A stretch of 11,368 nt of DNA, taken from positions 1 through 11,368 of the forward strand of contig URLP01000051.1 in the NCBI GenBank assembly GCA_900548635.1, read 5' to 3'. Positions 6,109-11,368 of this stretch are shown here, piece by piece. Below the pieces are notes generated by a model. The model was not told where the DNA came from and ran no database searches. It saw only the letters and a program-made list of their open reading frames with translations. The translations under genes and the position numbers were made by a program. Each line of letters opens with the position of its first letter. Position 1 is the first letter of the stretch. Source of the stretch: an uncultured Megasphaera sp. GTDB taxonomy: Bacteria > Bacillota > Negativicutes > Veillonellales > Megasphaeraceae.

Positions 6109-6155
6109 GACCGGCGTCGATGGCAAAATGACATGGAATTGTAACGATTGCTGTA

Positions 6156-6184
6156 TTGTTGTTTTACCTTCTCCGAAGTATAAT
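6156..6184 (+). promoter_or_regulatory. Promoter of the MscS-type channel gene
   Basis: TTGTTG (6156-6161), a 17-bp spacer and TATAAT (6179-6184) lie about 45 bp before the start codon. The promoter is divergent from that of the LysR gene. CTCCGAAG (6171-6178) next to the -10 is the inverted complement of CTTCGGAG (6211-6218), which overlaps the ribosome site. Confidence 0.72.
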
Positions 6185-6229
6185 AAACCATTATTATGTT
6201 AGCTTTTTTGCTTCGGAGGAGGCTTTTTT

Positions 6230-7261
6230 ATGGATTCGATTGTGAATACTTTTTCCCATGAAATGGAATATGGCGGGCCGCACGTGCATTTTCTGGCTTT
6301 TCTTTTATTCATCCTCATCGGCATCATTATCCTGCACGGCGTCTTCCGGGTCGTTATCGAAGTGCTCAGCCGTGTGACGAAAGTGTCTCGTGACAGCTGG
6401 CGCAATGTCTTCCGCTTCATGCCGACCTTGCTGGGCATCCTCCTAGGCATTCAGCTGACCAAGGATATCCTGAATCTGCCTAACTTCGTCCAAAATATCT
6501 TGTCCTATCACTATCACAGTGTCGTCATCATTACGGTGACTTTCTTCTGCGCCCATACGGTATCGTCTTTCTTAAAAGACAAGCTATCCAAGAGCGGTGA
6601 TAAGGCGGCGACGACGTCCATCTTGACGACCGTCGTCGACCTTGGCGTCTACATGGTGGGCATTCTCTTCATCCTCAGTTCCTACGGCATTTCCATTTCA
6701 CCGCTCCTGACAGCCCTCGGCGCCGGCGGTTTAGCATCGGCCTTGGCCCTGCAGGATACCTTGGCCAACCTCTTTTCCGGCATTACGACGCTCGTCTCCA
6801 AGCAGGTCCACATGGGCGACTACATCCGTCTGGCCAGCGGCGAAGCGGGCCGCGTCGTCGACATGAACTGGCGCAATACGACAATCCGCACGGCGACGGG
6901 GAACATGGTCATCGTGCCGAACAAGAGCATTGCCACGGCGACGCTGACCAACTACGAACAGCCCCTGGCAGAATGTACGATTGCCATTCCCCTGACCATT
7001 ACCTACGGTAATGACCTGCAGCATGTCGAAGACGTCACCCTTGGCGTGGCCCGCCACATTCTCGAACACAGCGAATACGGCGTCACGGGCTTCGAGCCCC
7101 TCGTCCGCTACGACAAGATGGGGGAATACGGCATTTCCTTCAACGTCATCCTGCGCATCCGCAACATCGTCGATGAAGCCGTCCTCAAGCACCAGTTCAT
7201 CAAAGAAATCTACACGACCTACAAAAACGAAGGCATCGACCTCCTCATCCGCCACGACTGA
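6230..7261 (+). CDS. MscS-family small-conductance mechanosensitive channel
   Basis: This 343-aa inner-membrane protein has predicted membrane segments at about 21-43, 62-78, 96-116 and 131-152. The pore-lining TM3 (about 156-190) carries the Gly/Ala-rich packing motif LGAGGLASALALQDTLANL, diagnostic for MscS. The cytoplasmic beta domain follows (HMGDYIR, GRVVDMNWRNT and the IVPN segment near 225-230), then the mixed C-terminal domain. It has about two more N-terminal helices than E. coli MscS. The family gates under membrane tension to release solutes during osmotic downshock. GGAGGAGG (6215-6222) is 7 nt before ATG 6230. The extreme C-terminus is short, ending just after LLIRHD. It has its own promoter and no obvious link to the redox locus. 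Confidence 0.93.
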   Translation: MDSIVNTFSHEMEYGGPHVHFLAFLLFILIGIIILHGVFRVVIEVLSRVTKVSRDSWRNVFRFMPTLLGILLGIQLTKDILNLPNFVQNILSYHYHSVVIITVTFFCAHTVSSFLKDKLSKSGDKAATTSILTTVVDLGVYMVGILFILSSYGISISPLLTALGAGGLASALALQDTLANLFSGITTLVSKQVHMGDYIRLASGEAGRVVDMNWRNTTIRTATGNMVIVPNKSIATATLTNYEQPLAECTIAIPLTITYGNDLQHVEDVTLGVARHILEHSEYGVTGFEPLVRYDKMGEYGISFNVILRIRNIVDEAVLKHQFIKEIYTTYKNEGIDLLIRHD

Positions 7262-7266
7262 GAACA

Positions 7267-7294
7267 TTGCAGAAATTTAGAGTTATGTTATAAT
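7267..7294 (+). promoter_or_regulatory. Promoter of the MATE transporter gene
   Basis: TTGCAG (7267-7272), a 16-bp spacer and TATAAT (7289-7294) start 6 nt after the channel gene stops. The start codon is 43 nt after the -10. No terminator is visible before it, so some read-through from the channel gene is possible. Confidence 0.65.
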
Positions 7295-7295
7295 A

Positions 7296-7323
7296 TTTGA
7301 GGTTTAACATTTGATGTTTGATG
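7296..7323 (+). repeat. Degenerate 7-bp tandem repeat in the MATE leader
   Basis: Four consecutive 7-mers, TTTGAGG, TTTAACA, TTTGATG and TTTGATG, fill the space between the -10 and the ribosome site GGAG (7328-7331). The last two are identical. The stretch would lie almost entirely in the 5' untranslated RNA. Confidence 0.6.
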
Positions 7324-7336
7324 TGATGGAGAATAT

Positions 7337-8725
7337 ATGGAACAAAAAATACAGAACTCAAAAGGGAAATCCAAGGGCCGCAGTATCGATATGCTGCACG
7401 GCTCTATTGCGGACAAGCTCTTTTTCTTTGCCATGCCGATCGGCCTCATGGGGCTCTTTGAACAGCTCTTCAACAGTGCCGATGTCTTTATCTTAGGGCG
7501 CTTCGTCGGCAAGAGCGCCATGGCTGCCGTAGGCAACAACATGCCTGTGGTCAGCCTTTTTGTCACTTTATTGATGGGCATTTCCCTGGGGGCCAATGTC
7601 ACCATCGCCCAATACCTCGGCGCCCGCCGCGATGAAAAGGTAGAGGCCACAGTCCAGACGGCGATTCTCCTCTCTTTCGGCCTCGGCCTCCTGATGACCG
7701 TCGTCGGCGAGCTCATCGTCTATCCGGCCTTCTGGATCCTTGAAGTGCCGGCCGATGTCTTTGCCGTGGCTGAAAGCTATCTGCGCGTCTTTCTCCTGGG
7801 ACTGCCCTTTTTGTCGCTCTACAACTTTGAAGCGGCTATTTTCCGCAGCTGCGGCGACGGCAAGACGCCCCTGCACAGTTTGATTATCGCCAATATTGTG
7901 AATATCGTCCTGGACCTGCTCTCGGTCACGGTCTTTGATTTCGGCCTCCTCGGTGTCGTCTGGGCGACAGTCCTTTCTTTTGCCGTCAATTCCCTAATCC
8001 TCCTGGTGCTCCTCTGCAAAACGACGGACCGTATTCGCCTGGAACGGCACCGCATGCGCTTTTCCCGGGAGGAACTGCACCGCATCATCCGCATCGGTCT
8101 GCCGGCAGGCATCCAGGGCATGGTCTTTGCCGTCTCCAACGTCCTCATCCAGTCGTCCCTGAACGGCCTCGGCACGGAAGCCATGGCGGCTTCGGCAGCG
8201 GGCTTCATCATCGAAGCGAATATCTACTGCTTCGTCAACGGTTTCAGCCAGGCGACGACGACCTTCGTCGGCCAGAACTACGGCGCCCGCAATCTGCGCC
8301 GCTGCTTCCGCATCACGAAAGTGGCCTTCGCCGTCGAAGCGGCCTTCCTCATCGTGGTCACCGTGCCGGTCCTCTTCTTTGCGCCGGATCTCATTTCGCT
8401 CTTCAACAGCGATCCTCAGGTCATTTCCTTAGGGACGACGCGACTTTTCTGGATTGGCGGCACGATGTACCTGAATGGCATCATCGACATTATGTCCGGT
8501 TCCCTGCGCGGCTACGGCTATTCCCTGCCGCCGGCCATCGTCGTCCTCGTCGGCATCTGCGGCGTCCGCATCACCTGGCTCTACACGGTCTTTGCCAGTC
8601 ATCACGAATTCATCGTCCTCATGATGGCCTATCCCACCAGCTGGCTCCTCACGGCCATCGTCCTGACCTTCGTCTACCAGTCCTGCCGCAAACACATCGT
8701 ACGGGGTATGCTGCGGGCAGCGTGA
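7337..8725 (+). CDS. MATE family efflux transporter
   Basis: This 462-aa polytopic inner-membrane protein has about 12 hydrophobic segments in two related halves, the usual length and layout of MATE cation/drug antiporters. Family signs include the opening segment IADKLFFFAMPIGLMGLFEQLFN, the NSADVFILGRFVG region at TM1-TM2, MGISLGANVTIAQYLGAR, FRSCGDGKTPL in the first half, and the matching NGFSQATTTFVGQNYGAR and GSLRGYGYSLPP in the second. Such proteins export organic cations or metabolites using Na+ or H+ gradients; the substrate cannot be inferred. ATG 7337 has GGAG (7328-7331) at 5 nt. It lies 75 nt after the channel gene, with a promoter and a short tandem repeat between them. Confidence 0.93.
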   Translation: MEQKIQNSKGKSKGRSIDMLHGSIADKLFFFAMPIGLMGLFEQLFNSADVFILGRFVGKSAMAAVGNNMPVVSLFVTLLMGISLGANVTIAQYLGARRDEKVEATVQTAILLSFGLGLLMTVVGELIVYPAFWILEVPADVFAVAESYLRVFLLGLPFLSLYNFEAAIFRSCGDGKTPLHSLIIANIVNIVLDLLSVTVFDFGLLGVVWATVLSFAVNSLILLVLLCKTTDRIRLERHRMRFSREELHRIIRIGLPAGIQGMVFAVSNVLIQSSLNGLGTEAMAASAAGFIIEANIYCFVNGFSQATTTFVGQNYGARNLRRCFRITKVAFAVEAAFLIVVTVPVLFFAPDLISLFNSDPQVISLGTTRLFWIGGTMYLNGIIDIMSGSLRGYGYSLPPAIVVLVGICGVRITWLYTVFASHHEFIVLMMAYPTSWLLTAIVLTFVYQSCRKHIVRGMLRAA

Positions 8726-8739
8726 ACAGAGGTGCTGGC

Positions 8740-8825
8740 AGGTATCCGGGTAGGGTAGTAGGGGCGCCCCACGTGGGCGCCCTTGCGCTGCAAACCCCTA
8801 ACGGCTATAAATGAAAAAGGTATCC
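8740..8825. repeat. REP-like palindromic element flanked by 8-bp direct repeats
   Basis: A GC-rich imperfect palindrome is formed by GGGCGCCC (8762-8769) and GGGCGCCC (8775-8782) around CACGT, preceded by a GTAGGG/TAGTAGGGG run. Identical AGGTATCC octamers lie on both sides, at 8740-8747 and 8818-8825. From memory, GTAGGGGCGCC-type sequence is common between genes in many bacteria, and it reads as GRPYYP in one frame of the other strand. It has no T tract, so it is a poor terminator. Its identity as a REP or miniature element is not proven. Confidence 0.45.
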
Positions 8826-8847
8826 TGTGAATGGTACTCATACTATC

Positions 8848-8876
8848 TTGATAAAAACAATCACATATGCTATAAT
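8848..8876 (+). promoter_or_regulatory. Promoter of the RseC-like gene
   Basis: TTGATA (8848-8853), a 17-bp spacer and TATAAT (8871-8876) form a near-consensus sigma70 promoter 50 bp before the start codon. Confidence 0.78.
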
Positions 8877-8926
8877 GAACGTAACAAATAATAGTTATTG
8901 ATTGAACTCTGAGAGGAGGTCCGCTT

Positions 8927-9367
8927 ATGCGTATCGGTGAAGGTTTTATTGAAGAAATCAAGGAAGATGGTTTGGCGAAGGTCCGGGTCAGCCGGGATTC
9001 GCTCTATGTGGCCTGCAGTGCCTGCGCGGCGGCAGATCACGTCAAACTCCTGGCTTATAATACTATCGGCGCTGCCGAAGGGGACCATGTCCGCTATGAA
9101 GTCGACGATTCCCACCTCGTCTCCGGCGCCTTTGTCTGCTTCATCATGCCCGTCGTCCTGCTCCTGGCCGTGGCGGCCTTAGGCTATCTCTTTATCGGCA
9201 CCGGCACGGCAGCCGTCGTCGGCGGCCTCGTCGGCCTCATCGCTTCAGCCCTGGCCGTGCGCCGCTACGACCAGTCCCTGAGCCGCATCATCGACACCAA
9301 GGCCAATATCATCGGCGTCGTTGCCGATGATGAGGAAGATGAAGATATCGAGAAAAACTGGCGATAA
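8927..9367 (+). CDS. RseC/MucC-like (SoxR-reducing system) membrane protein
   Basis: This 146-aa protein has a short N-terminal beta-rich domain opening GEGFIEEIKEDGLAKVRVSR, a CxxC pair (Cys30 and Cys33), two membrane helices (about 65-90 and 93-112) and an acidic tail. This is the RseC/MucC layout. Family members usually have a third Cys a few residues after the CxxC; here there is only Asp-His-Val, so the motif is reduced. E. coli RseC acts with Rsx/Rnf electron-transport proteins in turning off SoxR and in sigma-E control; in Firmicutes the family often sits alone or near Rnf genes, and its role is unclear. AGGAGG precedes ATG 8927 by 7 nt. It is monocistronic, with its own promoter and a strong terminator (9383-9429). 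Redox regulation is plausible, not shown. Confidence 0.82.
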   Translation: MRIGEGFIEEIKEDGLAKVRVSRDSLYVACSACAAADHVKLLAYNTIGAAEGDHVRYEVDDSHLVSGAFVCFIMPVVLLLAVAALGYLFIGTGTAAVVGGLVGLIASALAVRRYDQSLSRIIDTKANIIGVVADDEEDEDIEKNWR

Positions 9368-9382
9368 GCCTTTCATTTGAAT

Positions 9383-9429
9383 AAGCCTGCTCGTATACGA
9401 TATAATAAAAGTATACGAACAGGCTTTTT
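9383..9429 (+). terminator. Strong rho-independent terminator after the RseC-like gene
   Basis: The 16-nt arm AAGCCTGCTCGTATAC (9383-9398) pairs with GTATACGAACAGGCTT (9411-9426) with a single mismatch, around a 12-nt loop, followed by a T run to 9429. It starts 15 nt after the stop codon. The loop contains TATAAT (9401-9406), and TTGAAT lies at 9377-9382, so a promoter-like pair overlaps the hairpin. Confidence 0.88.
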
Positions 9430-9787
9430 GTATTTTCTCAGCGATTTATACGACCGTTACGCTTATTTACTGGAGGTTCCCGGTTTTTCACGAGCTGAAC
9501 GAAAATACTTCCAGCGCATCCACGACGGTCAGGGGACGCCTGTCGAAATGGAAGAAGCCCTGCGGTGCCTGATGGATATGATGCAGCGCTATTATCAGCA
9601 ACCTGTCGTCCTTCTTCTGGATGAATACGATATTCCGGTCCAACAGGCCTGGGGACACGGTTTTTATGAGGACTGCATCGCTTTTATGCGCAATTTCCTC
9701 AGTGCTGCCCTGAAGACCAATCCATCCCTTGATTTCGCCGTCTTGACGGGGGTCCTGCGGATTGCCAAAGAAAGTATCTTCAGCGGC

Positions 9788-9799
9788 CTCAATATTGAG
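9788..9799. repeat. 12-bp perfect palindrome at the 3' break of the ATPase fragment
   Basis: CTCAATATTGAG equals its own reverse complement. It lies exactly where similarity to the ATPase family ends, after the codons for SGL. Confidence 0.5.
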
Positions 9800-9812
9800 A
9801 CATTACAAAATT

Positions 9813-9877
9813 GAACAACGAACAATTCTTGGCGCTGCAAGAATTTTCGGCAAACGAACCACGCCAAACGAACCACG
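9813..9877. repeat. Repeat-dense intergenic stretch
   Basis: Three small structures follow one another. GAACAAC (9813-9819) and GAACAAT (9820-9826) are adjacent heptamers. AATTCTTG (9824-9831) and CAAGAATT (9838-9845) are perfect inverted arms around GCGCTG. CAAACGAACCACG occurs twice, at 9851-9863 and 9865-9877, a 14-bp period that splits into GAACCAC, GCCAAAC and GAACCAC. No ORF or RNA gene is recognised here. Confidence 0.6.
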
Positions 9878-9912
9878 AAAAGAGCTGTCCGCTTAATGCG
9901 ACAGCTCTTTTT
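9878..9912 (+). terminator. Rho-independent terminator upstream of ruvC
   Basis: AAAAGAGCTGTC (9878-9889) pairs perfectly with GACAGCTCTTTT (9900-9911) around a 10-nt loop, with T residues at the right end. The A-rich left arm would let it act from either side. It insulates the ruv operon from the remnant region. Confidence 0.85.
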
Positions 9913-9925
9913 GCTGCAAACTTTC

Positions 9926-9955
9926 TTGCCGCGCTTCCTTGTTTCATGTTATAAT
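9926..9955 (+). promoter_or_regulatory. Promoter of the ruvCAB operon
   Basis: TTGCCG (9926-9931), an 18-bp spacer and TATAAT (9950-9955) lie 37 bp before the ruvC start. No SOS-type (LexA) box was recognised by eye in this short region. Confidence 0.65.
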
Positions 9956-9992
9956 GAACATTAGTCTATTTATGATAAAGGGGGATGAGAAG

Positions 9993-10493
9993 ATGCGTGC
10001 CATGGGAATCGATCCGGGGACGGCAATCTGCGGTTTCGGCGTCATCGATGCCGACGGCAGCCGCCTCAAGCCCGTGACTTACGGGACGATACAGACGACG
10101 CCGGACCATACGGATGCCGAACGGCTGGTCATGCTCTTTGACGGCCTCAATCAGTTATATAAGAAATATAAGCCCGACGTCATCGGCGTGGAACAGCTCT
10201 TTTTCAACCGCAACGTGACGACGGCCATCACCGTCGGTCAGGCGCGGGGCATCATCCTGCTTACAGCCCAGCAGGCGGGCATCCCAATCCTGGAATTTTC
10301 GCCGCTCCAGGTCAAGCAGGGCGTCACGGGCTACGGCCGGGCCACGAAGGAACAGGTCATCGACATGACCATGCGCCTGCTCGGCATCCGCCAGAAGATC
10401 AAGCCCGACGATGCTGCCGACGGCCTGGCCATGGCGATTTATGCCATTTATTCCAGCCATTCCATGAGTCTGAAAAGGAAGGTACAGTTATGA
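9993..10493 (+). CDS. ruvC: Holliday junction resolvase RuvC
   Basis: This 166-aa protein is the normal RuvC length. It has the RNase H-like fold with the four acidic catalytic residues in place: Asp7 in GIDPG, Glu67 in GVEQLFF, and Asp140 and Asp143 in KPDDAADGLA. The FNRN motif (71-74) and the QVKQGVTGYGRATKEQV helix are also typical. The dimer nicks four-way junctions symmetrically after RuvAB branch migration, completing recombinational repair. The frame is open from 9939, but ATG 9993 is chosen because AAGGGGG (9978-9984) lies 8 nt upstream and the family begins M-x-GIDPG. The stop overlaps the ruvA start as ATGA (10490-10493), so the genes are translationally coupled. Confidence 0.98.
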   Translation: MRAMGIDPGTAICGFGVIDADGSRLKPVTYGTIQTTPDHTDAERLVMLFDGLNQLYKKYKPDVIGVEQLFFNRNVTTAITVGQARGIILLTAQQAGIPILEFSPLQVKQGVTGYGRATKEQVIDMTMRLLGIRQKIKPDDAADGLAMAIYAIYSSHSMSLKRKVQL

Positions 10494-11089
10494 TCGGCTA
10501 TTTAAAAGGCATCATCAGCCACATCTTCACCAATTCCTGCTTCATCGACGTCCACGGCGTCGGTTACAGGACTTACGCGCCGGCCTCGACCCTGGACGGG
10601 CTGACCGTAGGGAAGGAAGCCCTGCTCTATACGTACATGAGCGTCCGCGAAGACGCCATCGTCCTCTACGGCTTTGCCACGCAGGACGAATACGACCTCT
10701 TCATGCTGCTCATCGGCGTCAACGGCGTCGGTCCGAAAGTGGCCTTGGGCATCCTCAGTGCCGGTACGGCTGACAGTTTCCGCCTCGCCGTCCATAAGAA
10801 GGATATCAAGGGCCTGACCAAGATGCCCGGCATCGGCAAGAAGACGGCCGAACGCATCGTCCTGGAACTGCAGGATAAGATCGGCCCCGTCGCAGAAGAC
10901 GCAGGCACCGCGCCTGTAAGCGGCAGCAGCGGCGCATCGGGCATCATCGCCGATACCCTCCTGGCCCTGACGGGCCTTGGCTACAGCGAAGCCGAAGCCC
11001 TGCCCGTCATCGAAGCCGAAGCACAGCACTGCACGACCTTAAAAGCCTTGATCAACGCCTCGCTGAAAGTTTTGGGGCGTAGGAGGTAA
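10490..11089 (+). CDS. ruvA: Holliday junction branch migration protein RuvA
   Basis: This 199-aa protein has the three RuvA domains. The N-terminal OB fold starts MIGYLKG and contains DVHGVGYR. The tandem helix-hairpin-helix motifs are LIGVNGVGPKVALGIL (74-89) and LTKMPGIGKKTAERIV (109-124). A Ser/Gly/Ala-rich linker (about 133-150) leads to the small C-terminal domain, with ALTGLGYSEAEA, that contacts RuvB. RuvA tetramers hold the Holliday junction square and load RuvB rings. AAGGAAGG is about 7 nt before the ATG, which overlaps the ruvC stop. The ruvB ATG follows the stop after only 2 nt, with its ribosome site inside the end of ruvA. Confidence 0.98.
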   Translation: MIGYLKGIISHIFTNSCFIDVHGVGYRTYAPASTLDGLTVGKEALLYTYMSVREDAIVLYGFATQDEYDLFMLLIGVNGVGPKVALGILSAGTADSFRLAVHKKDIKGLTKMPGIGKKTAERIVLELQDKIGPVAEDAGTAPVSGSSGASGIIADTLLALTGLGYSEAEALPVIEAEAQHCTTLKALINASLKVLGRRR

Positions 11090-11091
11090 GA

Positions 11092-11368
11092 ATGGAAGAA
11101 AACCGCATCATCGAGACGGCAGATCTGCCGGGAGATTCCTGGCAGTACAGTCTGCGGCCTCATTATTTAAAAGAATATATTGGCCAGACGAAGGTCAAGG
11201 AAAACCTGGAAGTCTTCATCAAAGCGGCCAAACTGCGCAAGGAAGCCCTGGACCACGTCCTCCTCTACGGCCCGCCGGGCCTGGGCAAAACCACGCTGGC
11301 CGGCATCGTGGCACAGGAGATGGGCGTGCAGATCCGCATCACCTCCGGCCCGGCCATTGAAAAGCCCG
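11092..11368 (+). CDS. ruvB: Holliday junction branch migration helicase RuvB (partial, 3' end outside the window)
   Basis: The first 92 codons are present. They contain the typical SLRPHYLKEYIGQ segment, the KLRKEALDHVLLYG strand, the Walker A loop GPPGLGKTT (60-68) and the RITSGPAIEKP stretch that follows it in RuvB. The full protein is usually about 330-350 residues, so roughly a quarter is visible. It is the AAA+ motor that drives branch migration with RuvA. AGGAGG (11081-11086) overlaps the last ruvA codons and lies 5 nt before ATG 11092. Confidence 0.97.
   Translation, partial: MEENRIIETADLPGDSWQYSLRPHYLKEYIGQTKVKENLEVFIKAAKLRKEALDHVLLYGPPGLGKTTLAGIVAQEMGVQIRITSGPAIEKP

Larger units (their letters stand above)
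9377..9814 (+). pseudogene. Truncated AAA-ATPase of the DUF1703/PD-(D/E)XK type
   Basis: From about residue 17 on, this 145-codon ORF matches the middle of AAA-ATPase-like proteins that carry a C-terminal PD-(D/E)XK nuclease-like domain. It has LYDRYAYLLE, the Walker B stretch PVVLLLDEYD (76-85), ALKTNPSLDFAVLTG and LRIAKESIFSGLN (127-139). The family is usually around 500-600 residues. Here the N-terminal Walker A region and everything after the FSGLN segment are missing. The first 15 or so codons lie inside the terminator of the previous gene and are not family sequence. There is no clear ribosome site at ATG 9377. It ends at a 12-bp perfect palindrome (9788-9799), followed by 6 foreign residues. 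It is a decayed fragment of a gene family that is often multicopy and mobile in gut anaerobes. Confidence 0.82.

Noticed and set aside
6731..7267. A 178-codon open frame on the - strand
   Set aside because: It is antisense to the MscS-type gene, rich in Asp/Val/Gly as expected for a shadow frame, with no recognisable protein.
8761..8783. The GC-rich palindrome as a terminator of the MATE gene
   Set aside because: The stem is strong, but no run of T follows it in either direction.
8674..8961. A 95-codon open frame on the - strand spanning the 8726-8926 gap
   Set aside because: It crosses the REP-like palindrome and the promoter of the RseC-like gene. Its GRPYYP segment is the translation of the repeat.
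9824..9877. A CRISPR-like array
   Set aside because: There are only two copies of a 13-bp unit with a 1-bp gap, no spacers and no cas genes.
10502..11029. A 175-codon open frame on the - strand
   Set aside because: It is antisense to ruvA, which is certain. The composition is that of a shadow frame.

Overview
The window looks like chromosome of an anaerobic, double-membraned Firmicute of the class Negativicutes, most like Megasphaera or a close relative. This rests on moderately high GC with many GTC, GCC and CGC codons, strong AGGAGG ribosome sites, sigma70-type promoters (TTGNNN/TATAAT) and recognisable protein flavours. The genus is an inference from memory, not from a search.

Region 1 (about 1-6050) is an accessory redox/hydrolase locus. 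On the + strand it holds a 68-aa helical protein, a cupin, an exported carboxymuconolactone decarboxylase (CMD) family protein, an exported alpha/beta hydrolase, a flavodoxin-type lipoprotein, a second exported alpha/beta hydrolase and a hexapeptide acetyltransferase. A LysR-type regulator follows on the - strand, with a collapsed LysR remnant just upstream of it. The three + strand transcription units start from promoters of one design. Each has a 15-bp ATAG-N7-NNAT box overlapping the -35 element, a second box exactly 30 bp upstream, and N17 spacing to the -10. This is the classic two-site LysR layout, so the three units probably form one local regulon. Four enzymes carry signal peptides or a lipobox, so much of the pathway should act outside the cytoplasm. 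The substrate is unknown.

Region 2 (about 6050-8900) holds an MscS-type mechanosensitive channel and a MATE efflux transporter, each with its own promoter. A GC-rich REP-like palindrome flanked by 8-bp direct repeats follows.

Region 3 (about 8840-9915) holds an RseC/MucC-like membrane protein with a strong terminator. Next comes a truncated AAA-ATPase of the DUF1703/PD-(D/E)XK type and a short stretch dense in small repeats that ends in another terminator.

Region 4 (9926-11368) is the ruvC-ruvA-ruvB Holliday junction operon, with ruvB cut off by the window edge.

No rRNA, tRNA, CRISPR array or intact transposase was seen. The most interesting points are the shared LysR promoter design, the flavodoxin-like lipoprotein without its phosphate-binding loop, the two hydrolases with a Cys-containing nucleophile elbow, and the LysR gene collapsed to a 61-codon ORF that still carries the start signals of the intact regulator.
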